Shown one piece after another: positions 22,882 through 34,587 of a stretch of 64,000 bases of DNA. The stretch is from positions 96,364,316-96,428,315 of the forward strand of contig CM047810.1 in the NCBI GenBank assembly GCA_026214975.1. Reading direction: 5' to 3'. The notes beneath the pieces were generated by a model. The model searched no databases. It was not told where the DNA came from and saw nothing but the letters and a program-made list of their open reading frames with translations. Source of the stretch: Gentiana macrophylla. Lineage: Eukaryota > Streptophyta > Magnoliopsida > Gentianales > Gentianaceae. Position 1 is the stretch's first letter. Each line of letters starts with the position of its first letter. The translations under genes and the position numbers were made by a program.

Positions 22882-24674
22882 TGTTAGATGTAATATCGTC
22901 GGATCAATCATAGATTGACCCGATTACGCAGCGGAATGCATCAGATTTAGATCTGAACGAAACAAAGAACATAAATTAAAGATCAAACTACAAGGGGGTT
23001 TGGATTTTTCCTTTTTATGGTGCTTAACTCCAAGATCAAAAGTAGTATCCACGCAAGTTGAGAAGCCACAGCCTTCCAACGTGTGTCTCCCAGCAACACC
23101 AGGTGGATGGTGTTTCCCGCCGCCGGACCTCCTTGATATGCTACCGGAATAATCCTGAAGATTATCCCAACTCGAAACCCGAAGTACTTGGTCGAAATTT
23201 CAACCCAAGTACTAGTCAATATGGCGTGTTTTTGTATTGTCAAAAGGCTTGGGAGAACTCTCTTTATATAGGAGAGTAATCATTGACCTCCAAAGATTTA
23301 ATAATTAAGAGATAATTATTAGATTAATCCTTATTCCAAATAAAAGATAAATAAAATGATTATCCCAAACAAATTAAGATAAATCATATTATTATCTAAT
23401 ATTCCATGAATTATCATTTAACAAATAAAAGGTAAATCACACAGTAAATAATTATCCAAGAAAAATAATTCTTTGATAATTAAATAACCAACAAATGGCG
23501 CCACCTTTTATTAAAAAAAAGTTCACACGCATTTTTACAACACTGCAATGAGTCCACTAAAAATTTCTTTTCCGTGTATTTGATTATCTAGTCCAACTAA
23601 ACAATTAATCACATATCAATTAAATAGTCCAATCCAACTATTTAATTATAATTGAGGTAAAACGACGAGAAAACTAATTATGCTATTTTGGGAGCCACGC
23701 TTTAACCACCATGGACCTATATTTAGTAAATTACAATAAATTTAATAAAATTATTCGTCAGACGAAATAATTATATCCAACCTATTAATTTCGGGATTAC
23801 ACCACCATAAACACGAAACTGAACTCTATCGAATATAGATAACTTACACTCAATTTATGAGTCGAAAAGCGTCCACCGATATAATCATTACATACGGATA
23901 AATCCTCCATAGACTGTTCATTTCGATTCGGGATATTTCCGTAAACCCTTCTCGAAACATATTATCTTTATTTACCATTAACCCCCTAGTGATCAATTAG
24001 TTCATAACTTATATAATATGAACTCGGCCGATCGATCGCTTTAGGGTTAACAAATAAGGAACTGTGCATCTACTTCCTCGAGGGAAGGAATGGAATCCAT
24101 ATCTCGTGATAGCACACGACTACTCACTCATCCCAGAATAGAGCCAACGAGAAGTGTTGGACCACATACTGCGAAGTGATCCTTACTAACACATCAAACT
24201 CTACCCTAGTCTAAACAGTCGTCTGTGATCATCTCAGGATTAAGATTAATCCATATATGATCATCTTGTGATTCGATAAGACTTCTCGATTACGGAATTC
24301 TATCGAGAACTCAAATCAAATCGGTCCAGCCCTATACGATTATCATCATATATAAATTCCCCACTATGTACCCTATTACCAGCAGTCCGGATGAGACTGT
24401 CACACCGTAAAGTGTTCTGGGCGCATTATTAGCATATTAATCATGAGACCCGTACTCAAATTAATCAACGCTATGGACTAAGTTAATTTTAAGTACATAT
24501 CACTAACTCAATCCTCTTGTGTATAGTCATACACTGAGTTATGTGATTAATAAACGAGGTACTTAGGGTTTTCAGTAGTGTCTTAATTATAGGCATACAT
24601 GCATATAATAAGATGAATTATTAATTCTGTCCTAAAACAATTAGATAATTGTCTTTCGGGCACTACACCTAACA
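22882..24674 (-). repeat. 5' LTR, full length (1,793 bp)
   Basis: Plus-strand ends TGTTAGATG and CCTAACA. The last 236 bp have no counterpart in the left copy. Confidence 0.85.
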
Positions 24675-24710
24675 ATTTACTTGTTCTTGAGTCCAATATT
24701 GTTGTAAAAC
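24675..24710 (+). pseudogene. continuation of the interrupted Copia gag fragment
   Basis: The TSD copy and following bases read DLLVLES in frame with the end of the zinc-knuckle region at 20682. Similarity ends within about 30 bp, so the rest of that Copia is missing. Confidence 0.55.
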
Positions 24711-25891
24711 ATATGTATACTTGGGTACTGATCGCTCTCTAGGCACTAATAGTAGCAAGAATGACTCGGTCAATCGTAGTATAGCATAAACGAGTCAATG
24801 GCGATTCCACAGAGATGAATTCGACAAGTAATAGCCAAAATAACCAAACTCTAGTAACACATAAAGTGGTCTTGGACCAAAATTATCACTAAAAGGTTCT
24901 AAATCCTAAATCTAAAGGCTCTGGGACACAAATTATATATAATTAAATCTAAAAATTATGAGAACGAGTTAATCAAACCATGCAATCGAATAATCAACAC
25001 AAGATTATTGTATGACCTGTATGATTAATGTAAATCACCTAATTCTAGATCATTAATGGTTACAATCCTGCAAATCCATTCTAATCCGTACTAAGGCATT
25101 ATAACGACTATGTTATCCTAATGGCCTACCGTACTAGGGCTTTGTCTAATTAGTTAATGTGCATCACACCGGTTCATGGGTTGCCCTATCTAAAGATGGA
25201 AAACCACACAAAGCAAAATACCGTACTAGGGATAGTTTAACCTTGCGATCTGAAAACCTACGTTATATCTTGTCTCTTCTTCTATCGGTCCTTCTGAACT
25301 AGCTTATGATGGCATTTTAACAGCTGGTCAGACTAATAACATGCGGATTAAACCAAGAAATCAGAATTAACTAACTAGAACGACCGGAACAATTTAGACA
25401 TGTTGTCTAGACGATGGTACGACATGCCGTTGAAACAACAAATCTATAACTAAATTTTGGTTTCTGCTCAACATACAGGTTCATACATGCATAGAAATTG
25501 GTTTCGAATTATTCTACCATGATTTGAGTAACTACAACACTATTCTAGCATTGATTTGGATAAAAACAATAAGAACAAGCAATCATCGGAATAAGAAAAT
25601 ATAACTGATCAAAATACCTCAAGCAAACTTCCATGCTGAAATGATGCCTCTCGAATTGAAGATAAATTATCGGAAGTTTCTCCAAAATAAATACAAAAGG
25701 ATACTATATTAAAAGTATAATAATAATCCAATGGTATATGTTTACAATGTTGTAATCTTTCTTAAATAGGAGTTAAAACCGACTTAGGGTGCAAGTAATG
25801 CCACGGCAACGTGTTTTCGGTCGACTTAGGGTTTCTTTGGACATTCTGGGCCACCACTGAGACAATGGATGGGCTGCCGGTGGGTCAACAG
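24711..25891. other. unclassified repeat-like region
   Basis: About 1.2 kb with no coding frame. Phrases such as CGATTCCACAGAGATGAAT (about 24802) and the GTACTAGGGC segments near 25130-25230 resemble non-coding parts of plant LTR elements. No LTR ends or TSD could be fixed. Confidence 0.4.
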
Positions 25892-26539
25892 TGTTAGATA
25901 TTTTTTTATAAATAAATATTTTGATTATCGTTTGCATATCTGAGTTGTCGTGAATTAATTAACGTTATCGCAATGAACGGGGTTCGACCGCCGCGGTCGT
26001 CAGTCACGGTGGAGGCGGCGAGCCCCGCAAGGGTCAAGCGGGCGTGCGCCAACTCATGAGGCTCGGGGCAACGCCTCAAAGCTAAAACGAATACATGCGC
26101 CAGTTCATGAAGGGATTCAAGGATTTTTTTTCGAACTTTCATGCATCTGTTTAGAATTGTTTCATGCAAAGAGACGCACCTCATGAAACCATGAGGTACA
26201 TTGTTTTGACGAACTGATATGATCCTTCCCGTTCGTGTAGGAGTACCTCACTTCGTTTATGGGGTACTTTCTGCCTATAAAAGGCACAAGTATGCAAACG
26301 AATTCAGACTTACCTTTTTACAGCATCGATCATCAGAATAAAATATTGGGTGTCCTCGGGTTTGATTCAAACAAGTCACTGTTTGAATAAAAAACCTCCA
26401 TTGTATCCTGAGAGAGATTTTCGATTGATCCCTAAGTGACATACGAGTGGGACGAAACATCTCTTAAAAGACAACGTTATTAACGTGTCTGGGAGTTTCA
26501 ACTTTTCTGTCATATCCTAAGTACTAAATTTTTCCAACA
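25892..26539 (+). repeat. solo LTR, Copia-like (648 bp)
   Basis: Begins TGTTAGATAT, ends TTTTTCCAACA, and is flanked by a near-perfect TSD (AACAG at 25887-25891, GACAG at 26540-26544). It contains a GC-rich middle (near 25978-26080) and a TATAAAAGGC box at 26275. No internal domain remains, so it arose by recombination between the two LTRs. Confidence 0.8.
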
Positions 26540-26544
26540 GACAG

Positions 26545-27256
26545 CTCCAAGCCAATTCTCTGCAAATCTTTAATCATGGATCATTCGTCCACTAAGTCTT
26601 CAACTTATAAGCTCCTGGTCCGAATTCTTTTGACTTAACATCAACACTCGAACCGTAACTCGACTCGTTCTTCTGCTCATTCGCTCGTTTTCTCGATACA
26701 CACACTTCTTCTAATGCCCCGCATACTTGTAACCTGCCACATACAAGATCGATCATACCAAAAGTGGTTTTTTTCTAGACAAAATAGGGATAAAATGCAA
26801 CATTGAACTCACGAGCTAATAAACATATAAATAACTAATTTTGCTCGCATATTCCATCGTAAATTATGCAGACATTCTCAAAATAGGGTAAAAGGATAGT
26901 AAAAAGATCATAAGTTGACTTGTATCAGGTACTTGACTTAAGCGCGGCTAATCTTATTTGCACTTTCCTACAGATCTTAAATCTTATGAAGAGTTTGAGG
27001 ATAGAAGCACGACGATGAGAGTTGGAAATGAGGGTTTTGTTTCAGCTAAAATAGTATGAGAGGCCAAGATTAAGTTAGGGAAAAAGTGTTATAAAAGATT
27101 TTAGTTTTTCTCCGCCGGTTTCAAGTCCTATCGGATTTGAATTGGTTGAATTTTTTTATTATAATTATGTAGTAATATTGTTATCACGGGAGATTGTAGT
27201 CCTCTTCCGACTCCGTGTGGTACAAAAGGGCTCTCAATTAATATGACGTTTGTGTC
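26545..27256. other. spacer, no gene seen
   Basis: Host or older repeat DNA between two insertions. No coding motif, RNA or LTR end was recognised. Confidence 0.4.
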
Positions 27257-28058
27257 TGACGATCCAAAATCTCGTCTATACAAACTTTAAGGTTCTTCCT
27301 CTTGATTATAACCTAAGGGCGCTCCTTGAATGTGGAAAACAGAAAAAGAGGGGGTGATTTAGGGGATGATTTAGACTGCACTTGAAAGTGATCAAGCTGC
27401 CTGCGTATCCAATGCCAGAATTGGAATCAAGTCTCCGTAGTTCCTTAAGGATTGTTTATATAGGGGGCTTGTGCCCTAGAATTAATGTGTGGCGTGTCTA
27501 TGATGGATACTGATTGGCGTGTTCCCTAAGGATAAATATTATGATTGACTGATCTCCTAAACTTTAGGAGATAATTGTGCTATTCAAATATTCATATAAT
27601 TAAGTGTCAAAGACCGGAGCCTTTATGACTCGGGATTCTTTCCATAGTTATCTTATTTATTACTCACGTGAAAATACAATTAGAGATTAACTCTGTCCGA
27701 TTTAGATGGCCCAAGCTAAATTGGCCAACCCATAAAGGTCGGGGAGAATGGCCGAGCTGGTAGTAGTTCGGACTCTTAGGTGCGTGTAATGATGGGTCTG
27801 AAAGAGACTTAATCCGACCGGTAAGGTCGGACATGGGTAGGTTAGAGTACAAGTGTTGGCCGACCTGCGAAGGTCGAGATTGAACTCAAGCTTGTCGGCC
27901 ATTCAAGGCCCTAGGCATTGGTTGATCTAGAGGAGATGGGATCAATAGCCGAGCCACTCTAGTCCGGCCACTGGGACATCCAGTACCGCTTCTCTTTATA
28001 CTTAAGGTTGAGCCACTAGGGAGGTGCCACATAGGTAAGTTCAATTCTTGGCATCGCA
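27257..28058 (-). repeat. 3' LTR of the 27257-34582 element
   Basis: Plus-strand ends TGACGATCC and CATCGCA. The right copy ends ATCGTCA, a perfect inverted repeat of TGACGAT, so this copy has mutated there. A clear PPT was not seen next to it. Confidence 0.85.
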
Positions 28059-28471
28059 TATAAGCCCGATCCAAATTGATCTATGGTTAGTCGGCTCGGA
28101 TCTGCCAAATGCGGCGGCTCGACCGGATGTTAACTTATAGGGTGAATTTGTATTGCCAGGTGGAAAAGCTAGTTGTGATGTCATTACAAATTGCATCGAG
28201 AATCGATGATCGCGTTGCTCTACTAACACTAATCGAGGCCGTTTCGAGGTAAGTGGGGTTATAACCCGTCCATATCAACCGCTTCATAACTACATGGGCT
28301 ATTAAATCAGAAGATCTACCGCCGGTTGCTGATTGCCATTCTTTGTCTCATAATCTTTACTTTTGCAAGTAAGTTTCCTTTCTTCTCATAATTTAGCTTT
28401 GTATCTTGACTTTCTTTGTCTTTAGATATAAACCTTATTTTCGCCGGAACCCTAAGTTCGACTTCTCTGAG

Positions 28472-30608
28472 ATGGCTACTGCAGATAGTAGATACGTTGT
28501 GTCTATTCTAAGTCAAGAAGACCTAGATGAGATATGTGAGAGGTATGAGGTTGATAAATAACGATTTGCTCCAAAGTTACCTTCGGAACAGCATCTGTTT
28601 GCTCCAGGCCCGCCGGAGGGCTTATGTACGGTTCACAAGGAATACTTCAAGGTAGGTTTGAGGCTACCTTTCTGCCCTGCTCTTCTCGCGGTACTCCGGC
28701 ACTATGGACTCGGAATTTCCCAGATAGCCCCCAATGGCATCAAGGCCATCACTGGGTTTGCTATCTGGTGTCGGCTGCTAAACCTGAAGTTTACCGTGAA
28801 GAAGATCAAACACTTTTACCACCGGGTAGGGGTGAAAGACCACCCTACCGGTATTACTTTTCCCGAAGGCAGGGCCGGTCTTCCGACATTCCCATACTTC
28901 TTACAGGCAAGGATTCTTTCAAACGATGGAAGGAGAGATTCTTTTATGTGCGTCATGAAAGTCATTCAGAGCTGAGTGTGTGGAATATGGCCGATTTGGA
29001 TAAAGGCGATCGTCCGGAGCTGCAGGACACCTTAGTGGAGAAGATTTGAGAGTCTAGGTACTCTATCGAATGGAAGAACTTGTACGATGAGCTGATTACA
29101 GCAGCTCGATTGGAGGATGCGGGGCCCGACCCCTATGTGGAATTTACTAAGACTGAGTGGAAGACTTGTAGGATCTTTTCTCTTTGTGATTCTATTTTGA
29201 TGTTGTAATTATGCTTTTACCCGACTAACGCTTTGCTCATACTTGTAGTGGTTGATTTCGCTGACCTACTAGCTGGAGCAGAGAGAGAAGTGGTGGTTTG
29301 TCAGCCCGTGCCGACGCCGGCCGTCCGGATCATGCCCGTGGAGGATCCTGTCATGGAAGAGGCGGGTACTTCTTCATCTGCTCTCCCTCAGGAGCAGGTC
29401 GGTAAAACAAACATATGCGGATCCAATCACGATTTTATAATAGGACCAAGAGATCTTTGCCCCTCATGGAATCTAGGTAGAAGCAATTTTTGTTGATTTT
29501 CAATTTAAAGAATGGGTTAATTGTTCAGTACCAAAAGAGTAGTGGATAATATTCGACGAAAGGTAAAGAGTAGATAAAATGATCTCTTTTACTTCTGAAT
29601 CCCAAACAATTCGATTAGGGGTTAGTACACAAAGATTTAGGGTCATTTCTTCAAATTGTCAAAAAAATTCCTTTTTTTTCGCCAAGAATTATTACAGATC
29701 ACAATTGATTCAAGAATTGGATTATTGGAGTTATCAGGTTATTAGACGCTCCTAAGAAAGCTGCCGAGAAGGGTCTAGTTATTGGAAAGATGGTACGCTA
29801 TAGGCCGACCTCGCATGAGAGTCGTTCCTCAAAGAAAAGTAAGTCTAAAGTTCCTGAGGGAGCTCAGGAAGAAGCTACCTCCGAACAGCAGCGGGTCGCC
29901 AGTATATCCGACGAAGAGTTGGCGATTATTGGCTGCAAGACTGTGGAATTGGTAAGCGTTCAGTCCTTACTTTTTTTGTTTTAGAACCTAGCTGCTTAGG
30001 ATCCTAACTTTCTTTCTTTGCTTGCTCAGGGGGGCACGATCGGCCAGGAGGTTTTCAAGAGGCTAGGAAAGGCCTCCCCGGACTCAGCTGCCCAGAAGAT
30101 TAAGATTGCCAAGCTGAGACAAACTCGATATGAACTCAAGACGGCTACTCGCCTTAAGGATACAAAGATAAGGGCTCTGCAAGATCAGCCTCTAGCTCAA
30201 GAGGGTGAGCTAGAGTCCTTAGCGAGTGAATTTGCTGAGGAAAAGAAGGCGCAGGAGGAGGAGGTCGGAGCCCTTCAGGCAAGGATGGTGGATCTGGAGG
30301 CCACAATCCCGGTTCGGTGTGCCGAGGCCATTCCAGAGTACAAGGCTTCGACGGAATTTGCCGATGCCTTGAAGGTGTTACGGATCCCTGTCCTCAACCA
30401 TGGGTATACCCAAGGAGTGGATGAGGCGAGGATCCAATATCCTTCCCTTGTATTGGACGATCTTCCTAAGAAGGTTTATTATAAGCAGGGAATGAGTGCA
30501 ATCTACACCGAGCGTGTCCAGGATTTTAAGGCTGGGGTGGACATCGTATCCAAGTATGTTGTCCAGCCGACTGGTACTTCTGGTTCGGCTCCTTCATCAG
30601 AGCCTTAA
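28472..30608 (+). pseudogene. extra ORF ('putative gypsy-type transposon' family), antisense to gag
   Basis: Spliced reading on the plus strand: exon a 28472-29167, exon b 29249-29397, exon c 29746-29951, exon d 30030-30608 (stop TAA). Exon a holds the conserved domain (GLRLPFCPALLAVLRHYGL, then NGIKAITGFAIWC and KHFYHRVGVKDHP), which I recognise as the Pfam Transposase_28-type domain. Exon d is a coiled-coil-rich tail of about 190 residues. The junctions fit GT-AG. Defects: an in-frame TAA at 28559, a frameshift near 28895 and a TGA at 29047. Plastid DNA lies between exons b and c. The protein's role is unknown; in Tat elements such ORFs lie opposite gag-pol and are presumably read from their own promoter. 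Confidence 0.75.
29569..29657 (-). pseudogene. atpE: plastid atpB-atpE junction fragment (nuclear plastid DNA)
   Basis: On the minus strand, the 26 codons from the ATG at 29646 down to 29569 read as the N-terminus of the plastid ATP synthase epsilon subunit ([20 protein letters not shown] and six more residues). The start codon overlaps the stop of atpB as ATGA, preceded by AATTTGAAGAA (atpB end, NLKK), the arrangement found in plastids. Similarity stops on both sides. The flanks (29398-29568, 29658-29745) are also AT-rich and may be other organelle pieces, which I could not place. It lies between exons b and c of the extra ORF. Confidence 0.8.
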
Positions 30609-31090
30609 AATAGTCATACTCCAGACTCTTAAAGTTTTTAGGAGTTTGTTTATTTTTAATTTGAAAACTTTGTACTATGATTTTATTAAAGATGTTATTT
30701 TGTTTTGTATTTTTTGTTTTGTTATATTGTTGGAGGAGTATGCCCCCAGTATGCCATTTATTAGTCTTAACTTTTGGATGCCATACTTGCTTAGATTTGT
30801 TTGGAGAGGGGTATGTCGCCGAGCTCAGTGCTCGGGTTAAATTGTATCAGCGTTTAATAAAAATTCTTAAAGGGGTGCACTGCCCAATATGCAATTCTGA
30901 GTTTTCAGATTGCACACTTAGGTTTCTATATAGGGCCAAGCTCTAGTTGTGAGCTCGGGTAACTATGAGTTAAGTACTGAGTTTTCACAAGTCAGGTTAG
31001 TTTTAATTTTATGTTAGCTTGCGTCAAATAGGACTGAACCGGACTAACTTTAGGGCCAATTGAGTAGGGTTAGATGGGTTAATCTTAACG

Positions 31091-31360
31091 GCACGACGAG
31101 CAGGGCCATGTCAGACTGAATTCTCGCGTGAAGTTTTAAGGACGAGCAGGGCCAGGCTAGTGCTGACTTCTTGTTTAAAAGCTCGACGAGCGGGGCCAGG
31201 TCGGACTGACTTCTCGCGTGAAGTTTTAAGAACGAGCAGGGCCAGACTAGTGTTGACTTCTCGTTTAAAAGCACGGCGAGCAGGGCCAGGTCAGACTGAA
31301 TTCTCGCGTGAAGTTTTAAGGACGAGCAGGGCCAGGCTAGTGCTGACTTCTTGTTTAAAG
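31091..31360. repeat. tandem array, 3 x 90 bp, two-part unit
   Basis: Units start at 31091, 31181 and 31271, each exactly 90 bp. Each unit has a 50-bp part (GACGAGCAGGGCCA ... CTCGCGTGAAGTTTTAAG) and a related 40-bp part (GACGAGCAGGGCCAGGCTAG ... TTAAAA). The array therefore looks like duplication of an already duplicated motif. It lies in the 3' untranslated part of the Tat-type element, between protease and the antisense ORF. Confidence 0.9.
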
Positions 31361-31574
31361 TTTTTGGTACGAGTATACCGGTTAGTTGGCCATTATGGAC
31401 TTATAAATCGAGATAAAGAAGCAAGTAAACGACAAAAGGTAGAATTTATTCAATGAAGCAAAAACATCCAAGAAGCAGAAATATCTGAGTAGATAATGAA
31501 AAACGAACAGAACTAAAGTGCAAAAAAGAGAAAGTCAAGGAAAAGCAACAAATGATAAAGACTTTCCGAATCGA

Positions 31575-33724
31575 TCAGGCCAAAACGATTCCTTTGTCCT
31601 TGACAGTAGCTGCGTAGCAACTTCGAGCGACCTCCAGATCTCCTTTGATCTCTATCGAGCCACGGGCGGTTGGGAACTTCAGACTGATATGAGCTGGGGA
31701 GATCACGGCCCGTAGATCAATCAGAGCAGGTCTTCCTAGGATGATGTTGTATGCTGACGATGAATTGACCACAACATTGTTGACCATGAGAGTCCTTCCC
31801 ATTGACTCCTTCTCGAATGTTGTTGCGAGCCGAACCATTCTCAAGGGATGAACAGGAGGACCGGCAAATTCGAACAAAGGCACGGAAACGGGAGTCAGCT
31901 CAGACTCCTTAAGACCCATTGCCTGAAAGGCTGCAAAGTACAGGACGTTGACGGCTCTACCAGTGTCGACGTAAACCCTCTTTACCAGATTCTTGTTAAC
32001 CACAACTTCTATGACCAGACCTTCGTTGTTTGGGACCAAGAGAAGTGGGTCCCTTGGCCCATAGCTCACTTCCTGAAAGGGTATCTGACTCCCTCTGCTC
32101 GCCTGGACGCCCTCTGATCGGGCGTTTAGGCTACCGACCTCAAATGTACTGCCAGGATCTCCCACAATAGTGTTGATGGTGTTAATCGGCCGATTATCCA
32201 TCTGCTGGTCTTTATCCGGAGACTGGTCTCTTTTTCGCTGGGGCTCTCCTTGCCATTGTGATCCTGGTTGTAGTTCCTCTGTGGTAATCCCGCCGTCCTC
32301 GGTCCTCGCCATATTGGGGTCGCTCCATGACCTCATCCAACTTTCCTTCTGCAATTGCTGCCTCCACATCCCTTTGAAAATCTCTACAGCTATCCATATT
32401 ATGTCCCGTATCTTGGTGATACGTACAAAACTTGCTCTGATCCTTTATATCCTGAGGAATTCGCAGCGGTGTAGGAGTTTTTGCCAGCCCCTTTCTTTCC
32501 ATGATGGCGAGCACCTGTTCACGAGGCCTGTTTAACGCTGTGAAGTCTCGTGGCTGCAAGGCACTCTTTCTCTCGGATCGTCCCCCTGATGATCCGATCG
32601 TTCGATCTCTAGACGACTTCCTTCTCTTATCGGAAGTGTTATCGACCTTGTCTTTCTTGGACTTTGACTTTTCCAGTTCTCGTTTCAGCCGGTTGGCCTC
32701 TTTTCCCTGGCAGTGTTTGAACGCTATCTCCATGCATTCCTCCATAGACGCAGGGAGCTTGCTGCTCAACTTAGCATATAACATTCCTTCACGTAGTCCT
32801 GGCACAAAGGACGCGATCCGAACATGGTCATCGGCAAATCGTACTTGAAGTGACTCCTCACTGAACCGCTTAAGGTACTGCAGCGCGGTTTCGTCTTTAT
32901 TTTGCTTGAGAGAAAACAAGTGGGTAGCATACTTCTGAAACGGTTTTGCCGCGATAAAGGCGCTGAGGAACATTTTTCCTAAAGTATCAAAATTGTAGAT
33001 GGTTCTTGGCGGTATCTTCTTAAACCATTCACGAGCTCGGCCAGTAAGCAACGTTGGAAACGCCTTGCACTTCATCTCCTCGAGCACAAATGAGATTCAT
33101 ATCGCGCCGACATCGGGAAAAAATGGTCCTGAGGGTCCTTGGTTCCGTCATAAGGCTCCAACTTTGGGATCTTGAACTTTGTTGGTTGGGGTAGTTTGTC
33201 AACTGCTCGTAAAAGGGATTCGAGAGCCAGGAGTGCAGATCTCCTTCCGACTATGGCGTCTAGCTCGGCGCGAGCTGCCTCCATTTCCTGGGGCACGACC
33301 AACTGCTTCCTCAGATTCGATGAAGTTGACGGTCATCCCTCTTGGCCTTTTTATGCCTAGGAGGAGAAGGAGTTTGCTGCCAGGTCCCATCATTGGGGTC
33401 ATCATCCTCCAGGTCTTGTTCCTGTGAATTCTCCCCTGATGGATCTCCGCCCTGCAGATCCTGATCCTGCGAGTTTTCCTCAAGGGGGTCCTCTTCTTCA
33501 AGACCTTCCAGGTCTTCATCTTCTTCATCCTCTTCTGCCAATACTGCATTGAGGACAACCTCTTTTGTTGCACCATCTAAAGCCGTAAGCTGATCCACCA
33601 ATGCCTGGTGGGTTGTGTCAAGAGAGACTTCTTCCTGCTGCTGGTTCTGGTTGTTGTTAGCATCTGATTCTGTCGCATGGTTGGCGTTGCTGCCATTGGT
33701 GGCTTGTTGTCGTGTGGTCACCAT
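31575..33724 (-). pseudogene. Gypsy gag and retropepsin of the Tat-type element
   Basis: Starts at the ATG at 33724 (MVTTRQQ), about 40 nt inside the PBS. The N-terminal part is acidic and Gln/Asn-rich. A frameshift near 33305 leads to KIPKLEPYDGTKDPQDH; another near 33085 leads to the retrotransposon-gag domain (AFPTLLTGRAREWFKKIPP, about 33060-32700), a basic region and the C/H motif CTYHQDTGHNMDSC (near 32415). After a further frame change near 32215 comes retropepsin (VYVDTGRAVNVLYF; active-site DTG, here followed by R) and the ILGRPAL flap-side motif, ending at 31575. Reverse transcriptase should follow but is missing. Confidence 0.85.
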
Positions 33725-33765
33725 GTTGATTCTGGAGCTTTTCCTGAGATTATCAAATAAAGGGT

Positions 33766-33783
33766 CCCTCCTTCTAGCGCCAA
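33766..33783 (-). other. primer-binding site of the Tat-type element
   Basis: Minus-strand TTGGCGCTAGAAGGAGGG directly inside the 5' LTR. It is close to PBS sequences of Tat-lineage Gypsy elements. Confidence 0.75.
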
Positions 33784-33784
33784 T

Positions 33785-34582
33785 TGACGATCCAAAATCT
33801 CGTCTATACAAACTTTAGGGTTCTTCCTCTTGATGATAACCTAAGGGCGCTCCTTGAATGCAGAAAACAGAAGGAAAAAAAGGGGGTGATTTAAGGGATG
33901 ATTTAGACTGCACTTGATAGTGATCAAGCTGCCTACGTTTCCAATGCCAAGATTGGAATCAAGTCTCCATAGTTCCTTAAGATTGTTTATATAGGGGGCT
34001 TGTGCCCTAACGTGTGGCGTGTCTATGATGGACACTGATTGGCGTGTTCCCTAAGGATAAAGATTATAATTGACTGATCTCCTAAACTTTAGGAGATTAT
34101 TGTGCTATTCAAATATTCATATTAAGTGACAAAGACCGGTGCCTTTGTGACTCGAGATTCTTTCCATAGTTATCTTATTTATTACTCACGTGGGAAATAC
34201 GATTAGAGATTAACTCTGGCCGATTTGGACGGCCTAAGCTAAACTGGCCGACCCACGAAGGTCGGGGAGAATGGCCGAGCTGGTAGTAGTTCGGACTCTT
34301 AGGTGCGTTTAATTGTGGGCCTGAAAGAGACTTAATCCGACCAATAAGGTCGGACATGGGTAGGTTAGAGTACAAGTGTTGGCGGACCTGCGAAGGTCGA
34401 GATTGAACTCAAGCGTGTCGGCCATTCAAGGCCCTAGGCATTGGTTGATCTAGAGGAGATGGGATCAATAGCCGATCCACTCTAGTCCGGCCACTGGGAC
34501 ATCCGGCACCGCTTCTCTTTATACTTAAGGTTGAGCCACTAGAAAAGTGTCACATAGGTAAGTTCAATTCTTGGCATCGTCA
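33785..34582 (-). repeat. 5' LTR of the 27257-34582 element
   Basis: Plus-strand ends TGACGATCC and ATCGTCA form an inverted repeat of 7 bp. About 95% like the left copy, with small indels. Confidence 0.87.
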
Positions 34583-34587
34583 GTATC

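Larger units (their letters stand above)
20683..24674 (-). mobile_element. LTR element without coding capacity, inserted in Copia gag
   Basis: A perfect 5-bp TSD, ATTTA (20678-20682 and 24675-24679), bounds it, with termini TGTTAGATG ... CCTAACA. Two long LTR copies (20683-22243, 22882-24674) are about 95% alike or better over most of their length. The interior is only about 640 bp and non-coding. Minus orientation follows from a Met-type PBS next to the right LTR. The left LTR lacks about 236 bp at its inner end, so a deletion joined the interior to the inside of the 3' LTR and removed the PPT. It could be a large-retrotransposon-derivative-type element; its family is unknown. Confidence 0.85.
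27257..34582 (-). mobile_element. Tat-type Gypsy element with gag-protease and an antisense extra ORF, pol deleted
   Basis: LTRs at 27257-28058 (802 bp) and 33785-34582 (798 bp) are about 95% alike, with a near-perfect TSD (GTGTC at 27252-27256, GTATC at 34583-34587). On the minus strand the order is 5' LTR, PBS, gag, protease, a tandem-repeat array, then an extra ORF on the opposite strand, and 3' LTR. Reverse transcriptase, RNase H and integrase are absent between the protease end (31575) and the array (31360). The extra antisense ORF in the 3' region and the repeat-rich 3' UTR are known traits of the Tat/Ogre group. This copy could move only with help in trans. Confidence 0.88.

Noticed and set aside
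20808..23279. Matching open frames on both strands near 20.8-21.1 kb and 23.0-23.3 kb
   Set aside because: They lie in the two LTR copies of one element, so their conservation reflects duplication at insertion, not coding.
24711..25891. A further complete LTR element
   Set aside because: Some phrases look LTR-like, but no terminal pair, TSD, PBS or PPT could be found.
29233..29496. 87-codon open frame treated as one small gene
   Set aside because: It runs from exon b of the extra ORF into the AT-rich insert that contains the atpE piece; its C-terminal part is not related to the family.
31091..31360. CRISPR array
   Set aside because: The repeats are contiguous 90-bp units without unique spacers, inside a plant retrotransposon.
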